This document shows, piece after piece, positions 7,614 to 14,258 of a DNA stretch of 25,014 bases. The translations under genes were made by a program, and so were the position numbers. Positions within the stretch are counted from its first letter, which is position 1, and each line of letters begins with the position of its first letter. The notes under the pieces are model-generated. The model did not search any database. It was not told where the DNA came from and was given only the letters and a program-made list of their open reading frames with translations. Source of the DNA: Candidatus Rifleibacteriota bacterium (GTDB taxonomy: Bacteria > Riflebacteria > Ozemobacteria > Ozemobacterales > Ozemobacteraceae); assembly GCA_029560455.1 (NCBI GenBank), contig JAKQKW010000507.1:1-25014 (forward strand). Reading direction: 5' to 3'.

Positions 7614-7862
7614 ATGCCGCGAACCCAGATCACTCTCAATGACGATCAATACAGATTTCTCGTCGAGTTTTCAAAGCAAACCGGCAAATCCATTTCGGCC
7701 ATAATTAGAAAAGCCGTTGACCATCTGCGTTCTGAGGAAAAAACTCCGAATCGGCAGGTTCTCAAGCTGGTTGGTGCTTTTGAAGCCGACCGACCCGACG
7801 TATCTGTGCATCACGATGAAATTCTATGGGGCGAAGATCGCAACCGGAAGGGCAAGTCATGA
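7614..7862 (+). CDS. Ribbon-helix-helix antitoxin (VapB-type)
   Basis: An 82-residue protein. Residues 1-45 have the ribbon-helix-helix pattern: a beta strand (RTQITLND), helix 1 (DQYRFLVEFSKQTG) and helix 2 (SISAIIRKAVDHLRSEE). It would bind the repeated operator at 7553-7590 as a dimer array and repress its own operon. The tail (VSVHHDEILWGEDRN) is acidic and flexible, as expected for the part that wraps and blocks the toxin. GGAGG lies seven bases before the ATG. The stop codon overlaps the toxin start (ATGA), so the two are translationally coupled. A dead paralogue sits at 5482. Confidence 0.85.
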   Translation: MPRTQITLNDDQYRFLVEFSKQTGKSISAIIRKAVDHLRSEEKTPNRQVLKLVGAFEADRPDVSVHHDEILWGEDRNRKGKS

Positions 7863-8275
7863 AGGTATTTGTCGATACTTCCGCCTTTTTTGCGATTATG
7901 GTTCGTAACGACTACATGCACGTCCGGGCCCGCGAAACATTCAAAAGGCTTCTTGAAACCCCGGCTGAATTGTACACAACGAGTTATGTCGTTCTCGAAA
8001 CCATCGCTCTGTTGCAGGCACGGGTAGGGCTTGATGCGGCGCGAAGTTTTCAGCACGAGTTTCTGTCGATATTCAAGGTTTGCTGGATAGATCAGAGTCT
8101 TCATGAAAAAGCTTTTCGCCGTCTAGAGCTGAGGGGCCGCCGCGAAATAAGCCTTGTTGATTGTGCCAGTTTTGTCTGGATGGAAGAATCCGGCGCCACC
8201 TATGCCTTCGCCTATGACGAAAACTTTTCAGCCGAAGGCTTCACCCTCTTTGGCGTCCCGGAAGACGTTAAATAA
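7859..8275 (+). CDS. PIN-domain toxin (VapC-type ribonuclease)
   Basis: A 138-residue PIN-domain protein with the acidic metal-binding residues in place: D6 in FVDTSAF, E47 in VVLETIAL, D101 in SLVDCASF and D120 in AYDENF. PIN toxins cleave RNA, often tRNA or rRNA, when freed from their antitoxin. The start is the ATG at 7859 that overlaps the antitoxin stop; the frame is open further upstream but has no site there. The length is normal for the family and nothing suggests inactivation. It forms an operon with the upstream RHH gene, so the module should act in stabilisation or phage defence. Confidence 0.88.
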   Translation: MKVFVDTSAFFAIMVRNDYMHVRARETFKRLLETPAELYTTSYVVLETIALLQARVGLDAARSFQHEFLSIFKVCWIDQSLHEKAFRRLELRGRREISLVDCASFVWMEESGATYAFAYDENFSAEGFTLFGVPEDVK

Positions 8276-8379
8276 GCACTCGGTCTGCAAGCATCTGCGA
8301 CAAGATTCCGGCAGCTTCACTGAATTGCTCTAAAGAAATTCCTGCAAACCTTGCCGCCCGGTAGAAAATTGTTCAGATA

Positions 8380-8411
8380 TGACATGTTTTGTCGCAGTGG
8401 GCTGCTATTAT
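8380..8411 (+). promoter_or_regulatory. Promoter-like dyad element, copy d
   Basis: TGAC, six bases, TGTCG, eleven bases, TATTAT, a near-ideal -10. Unlike the other copies it points into the 3' end of a minus-strand gene (8408-8674), so a transcript from it would be antisense. The nearby CTGCGACAA at 8294-8302 forms an inverted repeat with TTGTCGCAG at 8389-8397. Confidence 0.45.
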
Positions 8412-8674
8412 TCAGCCTCATGGGATGACGCAATTTGTTTGCGCCATTTGCTGAAATAACGCTGCATTTCCACCAGGCCTGAAGAAAAGCGCGGTTTGGC
8501 GTGAAGAAGACCTAGTTCAAGCATGGCATCAACCAATTCAGGGTCATAGATAAAATTCTGCAATTCTTCAGCACGAATTTTCTCAAGTTTGGCGCCCGTG
8601 CGCTGCCACTGCTCGACAATTTTTTTACTGATTTCCTGCTGCTCATCGGCAGCAATAATTTTTATATCATTCAT
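8408..8674 (-). CDS. Small partner of the nucleotidyltransferase
   Basis: An 88-residue charged, helical protein of no recognised family. It starts at an ATG that overlaps the stop of the upstream nucleotidyltransferase gene (ATGA), so translation is coupled. Two-gene operons of a minimal nucleotidyltransferase and a small protein are often toxin-antitoxin pairs (AbiE-like, MNT/HEPN). This protein lacks a visible HEPN RxxxxH motif, so which role it plays is open. It converges with VapC across 132 bp. Confidence 0.6.
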   Translation of the reverse strand: MNDIKIIAADEQQEISKKIVEQWQRTGAKLEKIRAEELQNFIYDPELVDAMLELGLLHAKPRFSSGLVEMQRYFSKWRKQIASSHEAE

Positions 8675-9234
8675 GTGCGCTGTTCCAGTATTTTCCGGGC
8701 CCGCAAAGTAATCTCCGGCTCACCCTTCAGCTCAGCCAATTCTGTTACACGCTCCATAATACGTGCGACATCGAGCTGCCCTTTTTGTCTTAAAGCAATT
8801 GATTCGGCATCGATCCAGTCTTTCGGTCGAGCCGCGAAGGCTTTCATTATAAACAAATCATCGGCACTGCAGACCGGTAGCGATAACCCGCTTGCAAAAG
8901 CATAAAGCGAAGCATTCTTCATCATTTCATGTTCAAATGGCAGCGCGGCAAATGTAATGTCAATTGAAACTCCACCACTGCTTTTTAAAAGAAGCACTCG
9001 ATTGGAAACGGCAAACTGGAGAGCATCAGAAATCCGGCTTTCAAAGTGTTTCAACAGGCTTTCCGCAAATTCCGCTTCTTCGCCGAAGCCAGCAAGAACA
9101 GCAATATCAGCATCCTGGGTGAAGCGAACTTCTCCCCATCTTATAACCGCAAGACCACCTATAATGCAATATGTCCAATGCATAGCCGAGAGGTGGTCGC
9201 AAACTTCTTTTGCTGCACCAAATAACTTATTCAT
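8671..9234 (-). CDS. Nucleotidyltransferase (AbiEii / DUF6036-like)
   Basis: A 187-residue protein with the minimal nucleotidyltransferase signature: G26-G27 in IIGGLAVIRWG, then D41 and D43 in TQDADIAVL, and a further acidic strand (VSIDITFA) that can supply the third metal ligand. A helical second half follows (DLFIMKAFAARPKDWIDAESI). Such proteins move nucleotides onto protein or RNA targets; relatives include AbiEii and MenA-type toxins, which modify tRNA. The partner gene downstream overlaps by four bases. The pair lies inside the segment bracketed by the 264-bp repeats, next to VapBC. The toxin role is inferred from the family and pairing. Confidence 0.72.
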   Translation of the reverse strand: MNKLFGAAKEVCDHLSAMHWTYCIIGGLAVIRWGEVRFTQDADIAVLAGFGEEAEFAESLLKHFESRISDALQFAVSNRVLLLKSSGGVSIDITFAALPFEHEMMKNASLYAFASGLSLPVCSADDLFIMKAFAARPKDWIDAESIALRQKGQLDVARIMERVTELAELKGEPEITLRARKILEQRT

Positions 9235-9265
9235 GATAAACGGTCGAGCCCCTTTCCATCAGATA

Positions 9266-9271
9266 ATTATA
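9266..9271 (-). promoter_or_regulatory. Likely -10 of the nucleotidyltransferase operon
   Basis: On the minus strand a perfect TATAAT lies 31 bases before the ATG at 9234. No good -35 is seen 17 bases upstream (ATAATA), so the assignment rests on the -10 and its position. Confidence 0.4.
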
Positions 9272-9370
9272 CCATCATGGGTTTCTTTTATTATGAAAAT
9301 CGGGCAGGAAATCTGAGCCGGTGGTGACGCAGATGAACGCGGAAATTTGCATCCCGGTGAATAGCTTCTC

Positions 9371-9402
9371 CGACGCGTTTTGTCGTTTAAGGCCGTTATT
9401 AT
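9371..9402 (+). promoter_or_regulatory. Promoter-like dyad element, copy e
   Basis: CGAC, six bases, TGTCG, eleven bases, TATTAT. The hexamer ends 40 bases before the ATG at 9443, which opens a 17-codon remnant ORF. Confidence 0.5.
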
Positions 9403-9442
9403 GAGGTAAGCTTCTGAGAAATTATCAAAGGGAGACTGCTTA

Positions 9443-9660
9443 ATGACAGGAAAATTAAAGAAAGCCAACCCGCAAGGGCCGCCAGAATTCCGGTAATCGA
9501 CCAGAGCGATAACAGCTATTGCATCGAACTTGCCGGCAATGGCAGAAGTCACGACCATCTGCCCGAATGCGACATTTTCGCGCCGACTTTTCAGGTGAGC
9601 GCGGCTACAAAGGCCCGGCTTCTGCGCATTTACCGGGATATCAAGACTTCATGGGTCTGA
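9443..9660 (+). pseudogene. Chimeric remnant with the 3' end of gene 6165-6797
   Basis: An ATG at 9443, with GGGAG eight bases upstream, begins MTGKLKKANP and runs at 9469 into a copy of the 3' end of gene 6165-6797. The join is out of frame, so translation stops after 17 codons. The copied codons, including LLRIYRDIKTSWV, remain readable in another frame. This looks like a paralogue or a fused start that was destroyed by internal deletion. Confidence 0.65.
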
Positions 9661-9732
9661 AACCATTACCCTGATACTTGCCACGAAATATGCCATGTCT
9701 TCTGCCGGCGACTGGTGCTGACGATCGATTAG
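9469..9732. repeat. 264-bp direct repeat, copy 2
   Basis: A near-identical partner of 6606-6869. On the minus strand it holds the last 28 codons or so of gene 6786-7307 (RQHQSPAEDMAYF and onward), cut off from any proper start. The region 9235-9883 has no intact gene. Confidence 0.93.
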
Positions 9733-9834
9733 TGCTGAGTTGTTGAACAGAATTCTGCCTGCAATCTTTGCCCAATAATGCTGATTGTAGTATATTTCTA
9801 ACCAGTCAATGAGAATTGGAAGCAGCGTAAAAAA

Positions 9835-9876
9835 ACAAAGCGCATCCAGAAGCGGGGTCACACATGGCGGTAAAAA
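9835..9876 (+). repeat. 42-bp leader repeat, copy A
   Basis: This matches 10504-10545 with three differences. Copy B is the ribosome binding site, start and first four codons of hsdM (MAVK). Copy A keeps the ATG (9864) and MAVK but stops after seven codons (MAVKTWL). Confidence 0.85.
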
Positions 9877-9883
9877 CCTGGCT

Positions 9884-10487
9884 ATGAAAGCAAAATCTGA
9901 ATTGAGCTCTGCCACAGAATATAAAAACTGGCTTCTGGAGCTGAAACAGAAGTTTCGTCAGGCGCAGCTTAAAGCTGCGGTCAGGGTTAATTCAGCTTTA
10001 CTGGAATTTTATTGGGAACTCGGCGCATCGATTGTCGAACAACAAAAAAATGTAGCCTGGGGCGGTGGCTTTCTTAAACAGCTGAGCATTGACCTGATAC
10101 TTGAGTTCCCTGATGTCAAAGGATTCTCAGAAGCAAATTTGAACTATATCCGTCGGTGGCATTTATTCTATGTTCAAGGCTTTTCTAATAGTGGCACAGG
10201 CTGTGCCACTATTTCAAAACAACTTATTTCCGAACTATTTGAAATCCCCTGGGGTCATAATCGAGTCATCATCTCTAAATGTGAAACCATAGAAAAAGCA
10301 CTGTTTTACGTTCAGAAAACCATTTCTAACGGCTGGAGCCGAGCCGTTCTCACCCATCAGATCGAGAGCGGCCTTTACGAAAGAAGTTCAGTTGACTCAA
10401 TCACTTCCTGATGAATTAAAATCAAGCCTGCCCTCCATCGAGGCAATCGAAGCCGAACTTATGAAGAAAGACGAAAATGAGAAGTAG
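9884..10487 (+). pseudogene. YhcG-type (DUF1016) nuclease gene with its nuclease domain deleted
   Basis: From the ATG at 9884, 175 residues form a typical DUF1016 N-terminal domain: YKNWLLELKQKFRQAQ, LLEFYWELGASIVEQQ, EANLNYIRRWHLFY and IESGLYER. The frame ends at 10411. A second frame (10383-10487) carries the usual C-terminal tail of the same family, EVQLTQSLPDELKSSLPSI and an acidic end. The PD-(D/E)XK catalytic domain that normally lies between them is missing, and the join changes frame. So this is an internal deletion, leaving at most a stand-alone N-terminal domain, which in the family mediates assembly or DNA contact. YhcG-type genes are common in type I R-M loci, and hsdM follows directly. 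Confidence 0.8.
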
Positions 10488-10503
10488 CTCCCAAAATATC
10501 AAG

Positions 10504-10545
10504 ACAAAGCGCATGCAGAAGCGGGGTCGCACATGGCGGTAAAGA
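10504..10545 (+). repeat. 42-bp leader repeat, copy B (hsdM start)
   Basis: Direct repeat of 9835-9876 at an offset of 669 bases. It contains the GGGG ribosome binding site and the ATG of hsdM. Confidence 0.85.
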
Positions 10546-12980
10546 AATCAGAATTATACAGCTCACTCTGGGCCGGTTGCGATGAACTCAGAGGCAGCAT
10601 GGATGCCAGCCAGTATAAGGATTACGTGCTGGTAATGCTGTTCATGAAATATGTTTCCGATAAAAAAGACCCGATGATCCATCTCCCTGCTGACGCCAGC
10701 TTTTACGATATGGTCAAACACAAGGGCAAAAGCGATATCGGCGACAGAATCAATAAAATCATCGGCGAATTTGCCAAAGCCAACGGGCTGACCGGGGTCA
10801 TCACCGTTGCCGATTTCAATGACGACGAGAAACTCGGCAAAGGCAAAGACAAGGTTGATAAACTCACCAATCTGGTCACCATTTTCGAAAAGCCCGAGCT
10901 GAATTTCAGCGGCAACCGCGCCGATGGCGACGACCTGCTTGGCGACGCCTATGAATACCTGATGCGCCACTTTGCCACCGAAAGCGGCAAAAGCAAGGGG
11001 CAGTTCTACACTCCCGCCGAAGTTTCGCGCATCATGGCCAGTGTAATCGGAATCAGCAAATCAAAAAGCCAGACCGAAACGATTTATGACCCGACCTGTG
11101 GTTCGGGTTCCCTGCTGCTCAAGGCCGCCGACGAGTCGCCACACGGCATAACCATCTACGGCCAGGAAAACGATAACGCCACCCGCGCCCTTGCCGTCAT
11201 GAACATGTGGCTGCACGGCAATGCCGACGCCGAAATCGTGCAGGGCAACACCCTTTCTGACCCTGAATTCAAAAACGAAAAAACCGGCGAGCTCAGGCAG
11301 TTTGATTACGCCGTCGCTAATCCGCCGTTCAGCCACAAAGCCTGGATGAACGGGCTCGATCCCCTCAATGACGTCTATCAGCGCTTTGCCGGCTATGACG
11401 CGGTGCCGCCCAAAAAGAACGGCGATTTCGCTTTCCTGCTGCATCTGCTCAAATCGCTAAAAGCCAACGGCAAAGCCTGCATTGTTCTGCCGCTGGGCGT
11501 TCTGTTCCGGGGTAATGCCGAGGGCACCATTCGCCGCAAGATTATTCAGAAGGGTTATATCAAGGGCATTATCGGCCTGCCGGCCAACCTGTTTTTCGGC
11601 ACCGGCATCGCCGCCAGTCTGATAATCCTCGACAAGGAAGATGCTGCCGGGCGCCGTGACATTTTCATGATCGACGCCAGCAAAGGCTTTATCAAAGACG
11701 GCAACAAAAACCGTCTGCGCGAGCAGGATATTCACAAAATCGTCGATACCTTCACCAACCGCCTCGAATTGCCGGGCTACGCGCGCATTATTCCCATAGA
11801 CGAAATTGCTGATCCGAAAAACGATTACAATCTTAATATTCCGCGATACATTGACAGCCAGGAAGCAGAAGACATCCAGGATATCGAAGCGCATCTGCTT
11901 GGCGGCATCCCGGCGCGCGACATCGAGGCGCTTGCAGATTACTGGGCGGTTTACCCCACTCTCAAGAAGCATCTGGCAGAGCCCATCGCGGGCCGCCCTG
12001 ACTATTACCGGCTCAAGGTCGCGAATGCCGATATCAAGGATGCAATTTTCAATCACCCCGAGTTTGTTGCTTACGGCAGGCAGATGAATGCAGTTTTTGC
12101 GCAGTGGAAAGGCGAAACGGCGGTCGCCGCCCGATCGCTGGCTGAGGGGCTTCGGCCCAGGCATGAGATTCATCGGGTTTCCGAGAGTCTGTTGAAGAAT
12201 TACGACAACCGGCCGCTCACCGACAAGTATGCGATGTATCAGCATCTGATGGACTACTGGGCTGAAACCATGCAGGATGATTTTTACGAACTCAGCGCCG
12301 CCGGCTGGAAAGCCGGTAATGAAGTCGTTCGCAGCGAAAAGAAAACCAAAAAGGGCGACAAGGAAACGGTGAAGCAGGTGCCGGGGCTGGAAGGGCTCGA
12401 GGGTCGGCTGATTCCGCCGGCTTTAATGGTTCAGGAATTTTTTGCCCGTGAACAAAAGGCCATCGACGATCTTGAAGCCCAGGCCGAAAGTCTGGCCGCA
12501 ACCATGGAAGAACTGCGCGAAGAACATGGCGGCGAAGATGGCCTGCTGAGCAATGCCACCGATGACAAGGGTAAAATCAGCAAAGCCGGGCTGACCAAGG
12601 CGATAAAAGATCTGGGCCGGCGTAACGCCGACAACGGCGAAGAATACGACAAACTCCAGGAATACAAAACTCTGACCGAACAGGAAGCCGCAATCCAGAG
12701 CAGTATCAAAGCTGCCAGAGCCGAACTTGAGAAAAAGGTAATCGCGCAATACCCGAAGCTGTCTATTGAGCAGATCAAAACCATCGTCATCGAAAAGAAA
12801 TGGCTGGCCGCCATGGAAGCGCGTATCGGCACCGAAATGGAAAACATCAGCCACCGCCTCACCCGCCGCATCAAAGAACTGGCCGAACGCTACGAAACGC
12901 CGCTGCCCCAGCTCGACAATGCAGTTGCCGAACTAACCACCAAAGTAGCTGACCACTTAAAAAAGATGGGCTTCGCATGA
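10533..12980 (+). CDS. hsdM: Type I restriction-modification DNA methyltransferase, HsdM
   Basis: An 815-residue adenine-N6 methyltransferase subunit. The HsdM N-terminal helical domain (residues about 10-135) is followed by the SAM-binding motif I, DPTCGSGSLLLKA (from D186), and the catalytic motif IV, NPPF (N263-F266). QFYTPAEVSRIM (about 154) is the usual lead-in. The protein uses S-adenosylmethionine to methylate the host recognition sequence together with HsdS. It is longer than classical HsdM (about 500); the extra C-terminus (about 450-815) contains charged coiled-coil stretches (about 640-770) likely used for contact with HsdS and HsdR. GGGG lies eight bases before the ATG. The stop overlaps the start of a 37-codon ORF (ATGA). 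All motifs are intact. Confidence 0.97.
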   Translation: MAVKKSELYSSLWAGCDELRGSMDASQYKDYVLVMLFMKYVSDKKDPMIHLPADASFYDMVKHKGKSDIGDRINKIIGEFAKANGLTGVITVADFNDDEKLGKGKDKVDKLTNLVTIFEKPELNFSGNRADGDDLLGDAYEYLMRHFATESGKSKGQFYTPAEVSRIMASVIGISKSKSQTETIYDPTCGSGSLLLKAADESPHGITIYGQENDNATRALAVMNMWLHGNADAEIVQGNTLSDPEFKNEKTGELRQFDYAVANPPFSHKAWMNGLDPLNDVYQRFAGYDAVPPKKNGDFAFLLHLLKSLKANGKACIVLPLGVLFRGNAEGTIRRKIIQKGYIKGIIGLPANLFFGTGIAASLIILDKEDAAGRRDIFMIDASKGFIKDGNKNRLREQDIHKIVDTFTNRLELPGYARIIPIDEIADPKNDYNLNIPRYIDSQEAEDIQDIEAHLLGGIPARDIEALADYWAVYPTLKKHLAEPIAGRPDYYRLKVANADIKDAIFNHPEFVAYGRQMNAVFAQWKGETAVAARSLAEGLRPRHEIHRVSESLLKNYDNRPLTDKYAMYQHLMDYWAETMQDDFYELSAAGWKAGNEVVRSEKKTKKGDKETVKQVPGLEGLEGRLIPPALMVQEFFAREQKAIDDLEAQAESLAATMEELREEHGGEDGLLSNATDDKGKISKAGLTKAIKDLGRRNADNGEEYDKLQEYKTLTEQEAAIQSSIKAARAELEKKVIAQYPKLSIEQIKTIVIEKKWLAAMEARIGTEMENISHRLTRRIKELAERYETPLPQLDNAVAELTTKVADHLKKMGFA

Positions 12981-13090
12981 AACAAAAAGAACCTAACACG
13001 GTGGATTTAAACACCCTTGCTGACGTCAGCGCAGCAGATATGGCATCTAACCACCTGAAGCAGAAAAAAAATCCCAGGAGCCTGCCATGA
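12977..13090 (+). CDS. 37-residue ORF coupled to hsdM and hsdS
   Basis: The ATG at 12977 overlaps the hsdM stop (ATGA) and the TGA at 13088-13090 overlaps the hsdS ATG (ATGA), so the frame tiles exactly between the two genes. The product is hydrophilic and basic at the end (MKQKEPNTVDL to HLKQKKNPRSLP), with a helix-like middle. No family is recognised. It may be a real small protein, or only a device that carries ribosomes from hsdM to hsdS. The AGGAG for hsdS lies inside it, seven bases before the hsdS start. Confidence 0.5.
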   Translation: MKQKEPNTVDLNTLADVSAADMASNHLKQKKNPRSLP

Positions 13091-14217
13091 ACAAAATCCC
13101 CGCAGGCTACAAAAAAACCGAAGTCGGCGTTATTCCAGAGGATTGGGAGATAAAAAGGCTTGGTGAAATAGTAAATTTTCTTGATGGCCAAAGACGACCA
13201 ATAAAAAATAGTGATAGGGCAAAAATCAGAGGACAATACCCTTATTACGGGGCATCGGGGATAATAGACTATGTTAATGATTACATTTTTAACGATGAAC
13301 TGATTTTGCTTGGAGAAGATGGTGAAAACATCCTTAGCCGCAATCTTCGGCTTGTGTTTAAGGTTAAAGGCAAGATTTGGGTAAACAACCATGCACATGT
13401 CTTAAAGCCCAAAGACGACTATGATATTGACTATCTTTCAGAAAAATTAGAGAGCTTAGACTATGAACAACTAAATACAGGTACTGCTCAACCAAAGCTT
13501 AATCAAAAAACCTGTTGGCAAATCCCTGTTGCATGCCCTCCAACCAAAGCCGAACAAACCGCCATTGCCACCGCCTTAAACGATGCCGACGCCCTCATCA
13601 CCCAGCTCGAAAAGCTCATAGCCAAAAAACGCCAGATCAAACAGGGCGCCATGCAGCAACTCCTGACCGGCAAAAAACGAATTCCAGGATTTATTGATAG
13701 GTGGGAGTTGAAAATGATTTCCGAGATAGCGCCTTTGCAACGTGGTTTCGACTTACCCAACAGAAATCTAAGGCTGGGCTTATACCCAGTCATTTACTCA
13801 AATGGGATGTTAAATCATCATATTACTTTTAAGGTAAAAGGACCGGGAGTTGTAACCGGTCGCTCTGGTACAATTGGCAAAGTAACCTTTGTCGAAAAAG
13901 ATTTTTGGCCTCACAACACGTCACTTTGGGTTACCTCATTTAAAGGCAACGATCCAAAATTTGTGTTCTACCTCTACACACGCATTGGCTTGGAAAGATT
14001 TGCTACTGGCTCTGGAGTGCCTACGCTTAATAGGAATGATGTTCACTCATTCAAAGTGAAAATCCCTTTAAACAAAGACGAGCAAGAGACCATTGCGCAA
14101 ATCCTTATCGATCTAGACGCCGAGATTGAAGCCCTTGAAAGAAAACTCGCCAAATACAAACAAATCAAACAGGGCATGATGCAATCCCTCCTGACCGGAA
14201 AAGTGAGACTGCTTTGA
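13087..14217 (+). CDS. hsdS: Type I restriction-modification specificity subunit, HsdS
   Basis: A 376-residue HsdS with two target recognition domains. TRD1 (about residue 15-150, from PEDWEIKRLGEIV) and TRD2 (about 205-325, from WELKMISEIAPL) each read one half of the bipartite DNA target. Each is followed by a conserved coiled-coil spacer: ADALITQLEKLIAKKRQIKQ then LLTGKKRI, and AEIEALERKLAKYKQIKQ then LLTGKVRL. The two TRDs are A/T-rich while the spacers match the G+C of hsdM, the usual sign that specificity has been swapped. The start has AGGAG seven bases upstream. Both TRDs look complete, so the enzyme should recognise a split target, which cannot be predicted by eye. Confidence 0.95.
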   Translation: MNKIPAGYKKTEVGVIPEDWEIKRLGEIVNFLDGQRRPIKNSDRAKIRGQYPYYGASGIIDYVNDYIFNDELILLGEDGENILSRNLRLVFKVKGKIWVNNHAHVLKPKDDYDIDYLSEKLESLDYEQLNTGTAQPKLNQKTCWQIPVACPPTKAEQTAIATALNDADALITQLEKLIAKKRQIKQGAMQQLLTGKKRIPGFIDRWELKMISEIAPLQRGFDLPNRNLRLGLYPVIYSNGMLNHHITFKVKGPGVVTGRSGTIGKVTFVEKDFWPHNTSLWVTSFKGNDPKFVFYLYTRIGLERFATGSGVPTLNRNDVHSFKVKIPLNKDEQETIAQILIDLDAEIEALERKLAKYKQIKQGMMQSLLTGKVRLL

Positions 14218-14258
14218 CTTATTAACGGAATCAAACCGTTCAAATTTGGAGAAGAATT

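Noticed and set aside
9649..9915. Minus-strand 88-codon frame ending in MAYFVASIRVMVSDP
   Set aside because: Only the last 28 codons or so are real, copied from gene 6786-7307; the upstream part has no start signal and is unrelated sequence.
11457..12245. 262-codon frame antisense to hsdM
   Set aside because: Shadow of hsdM, with no start signal and no recognisable domain.
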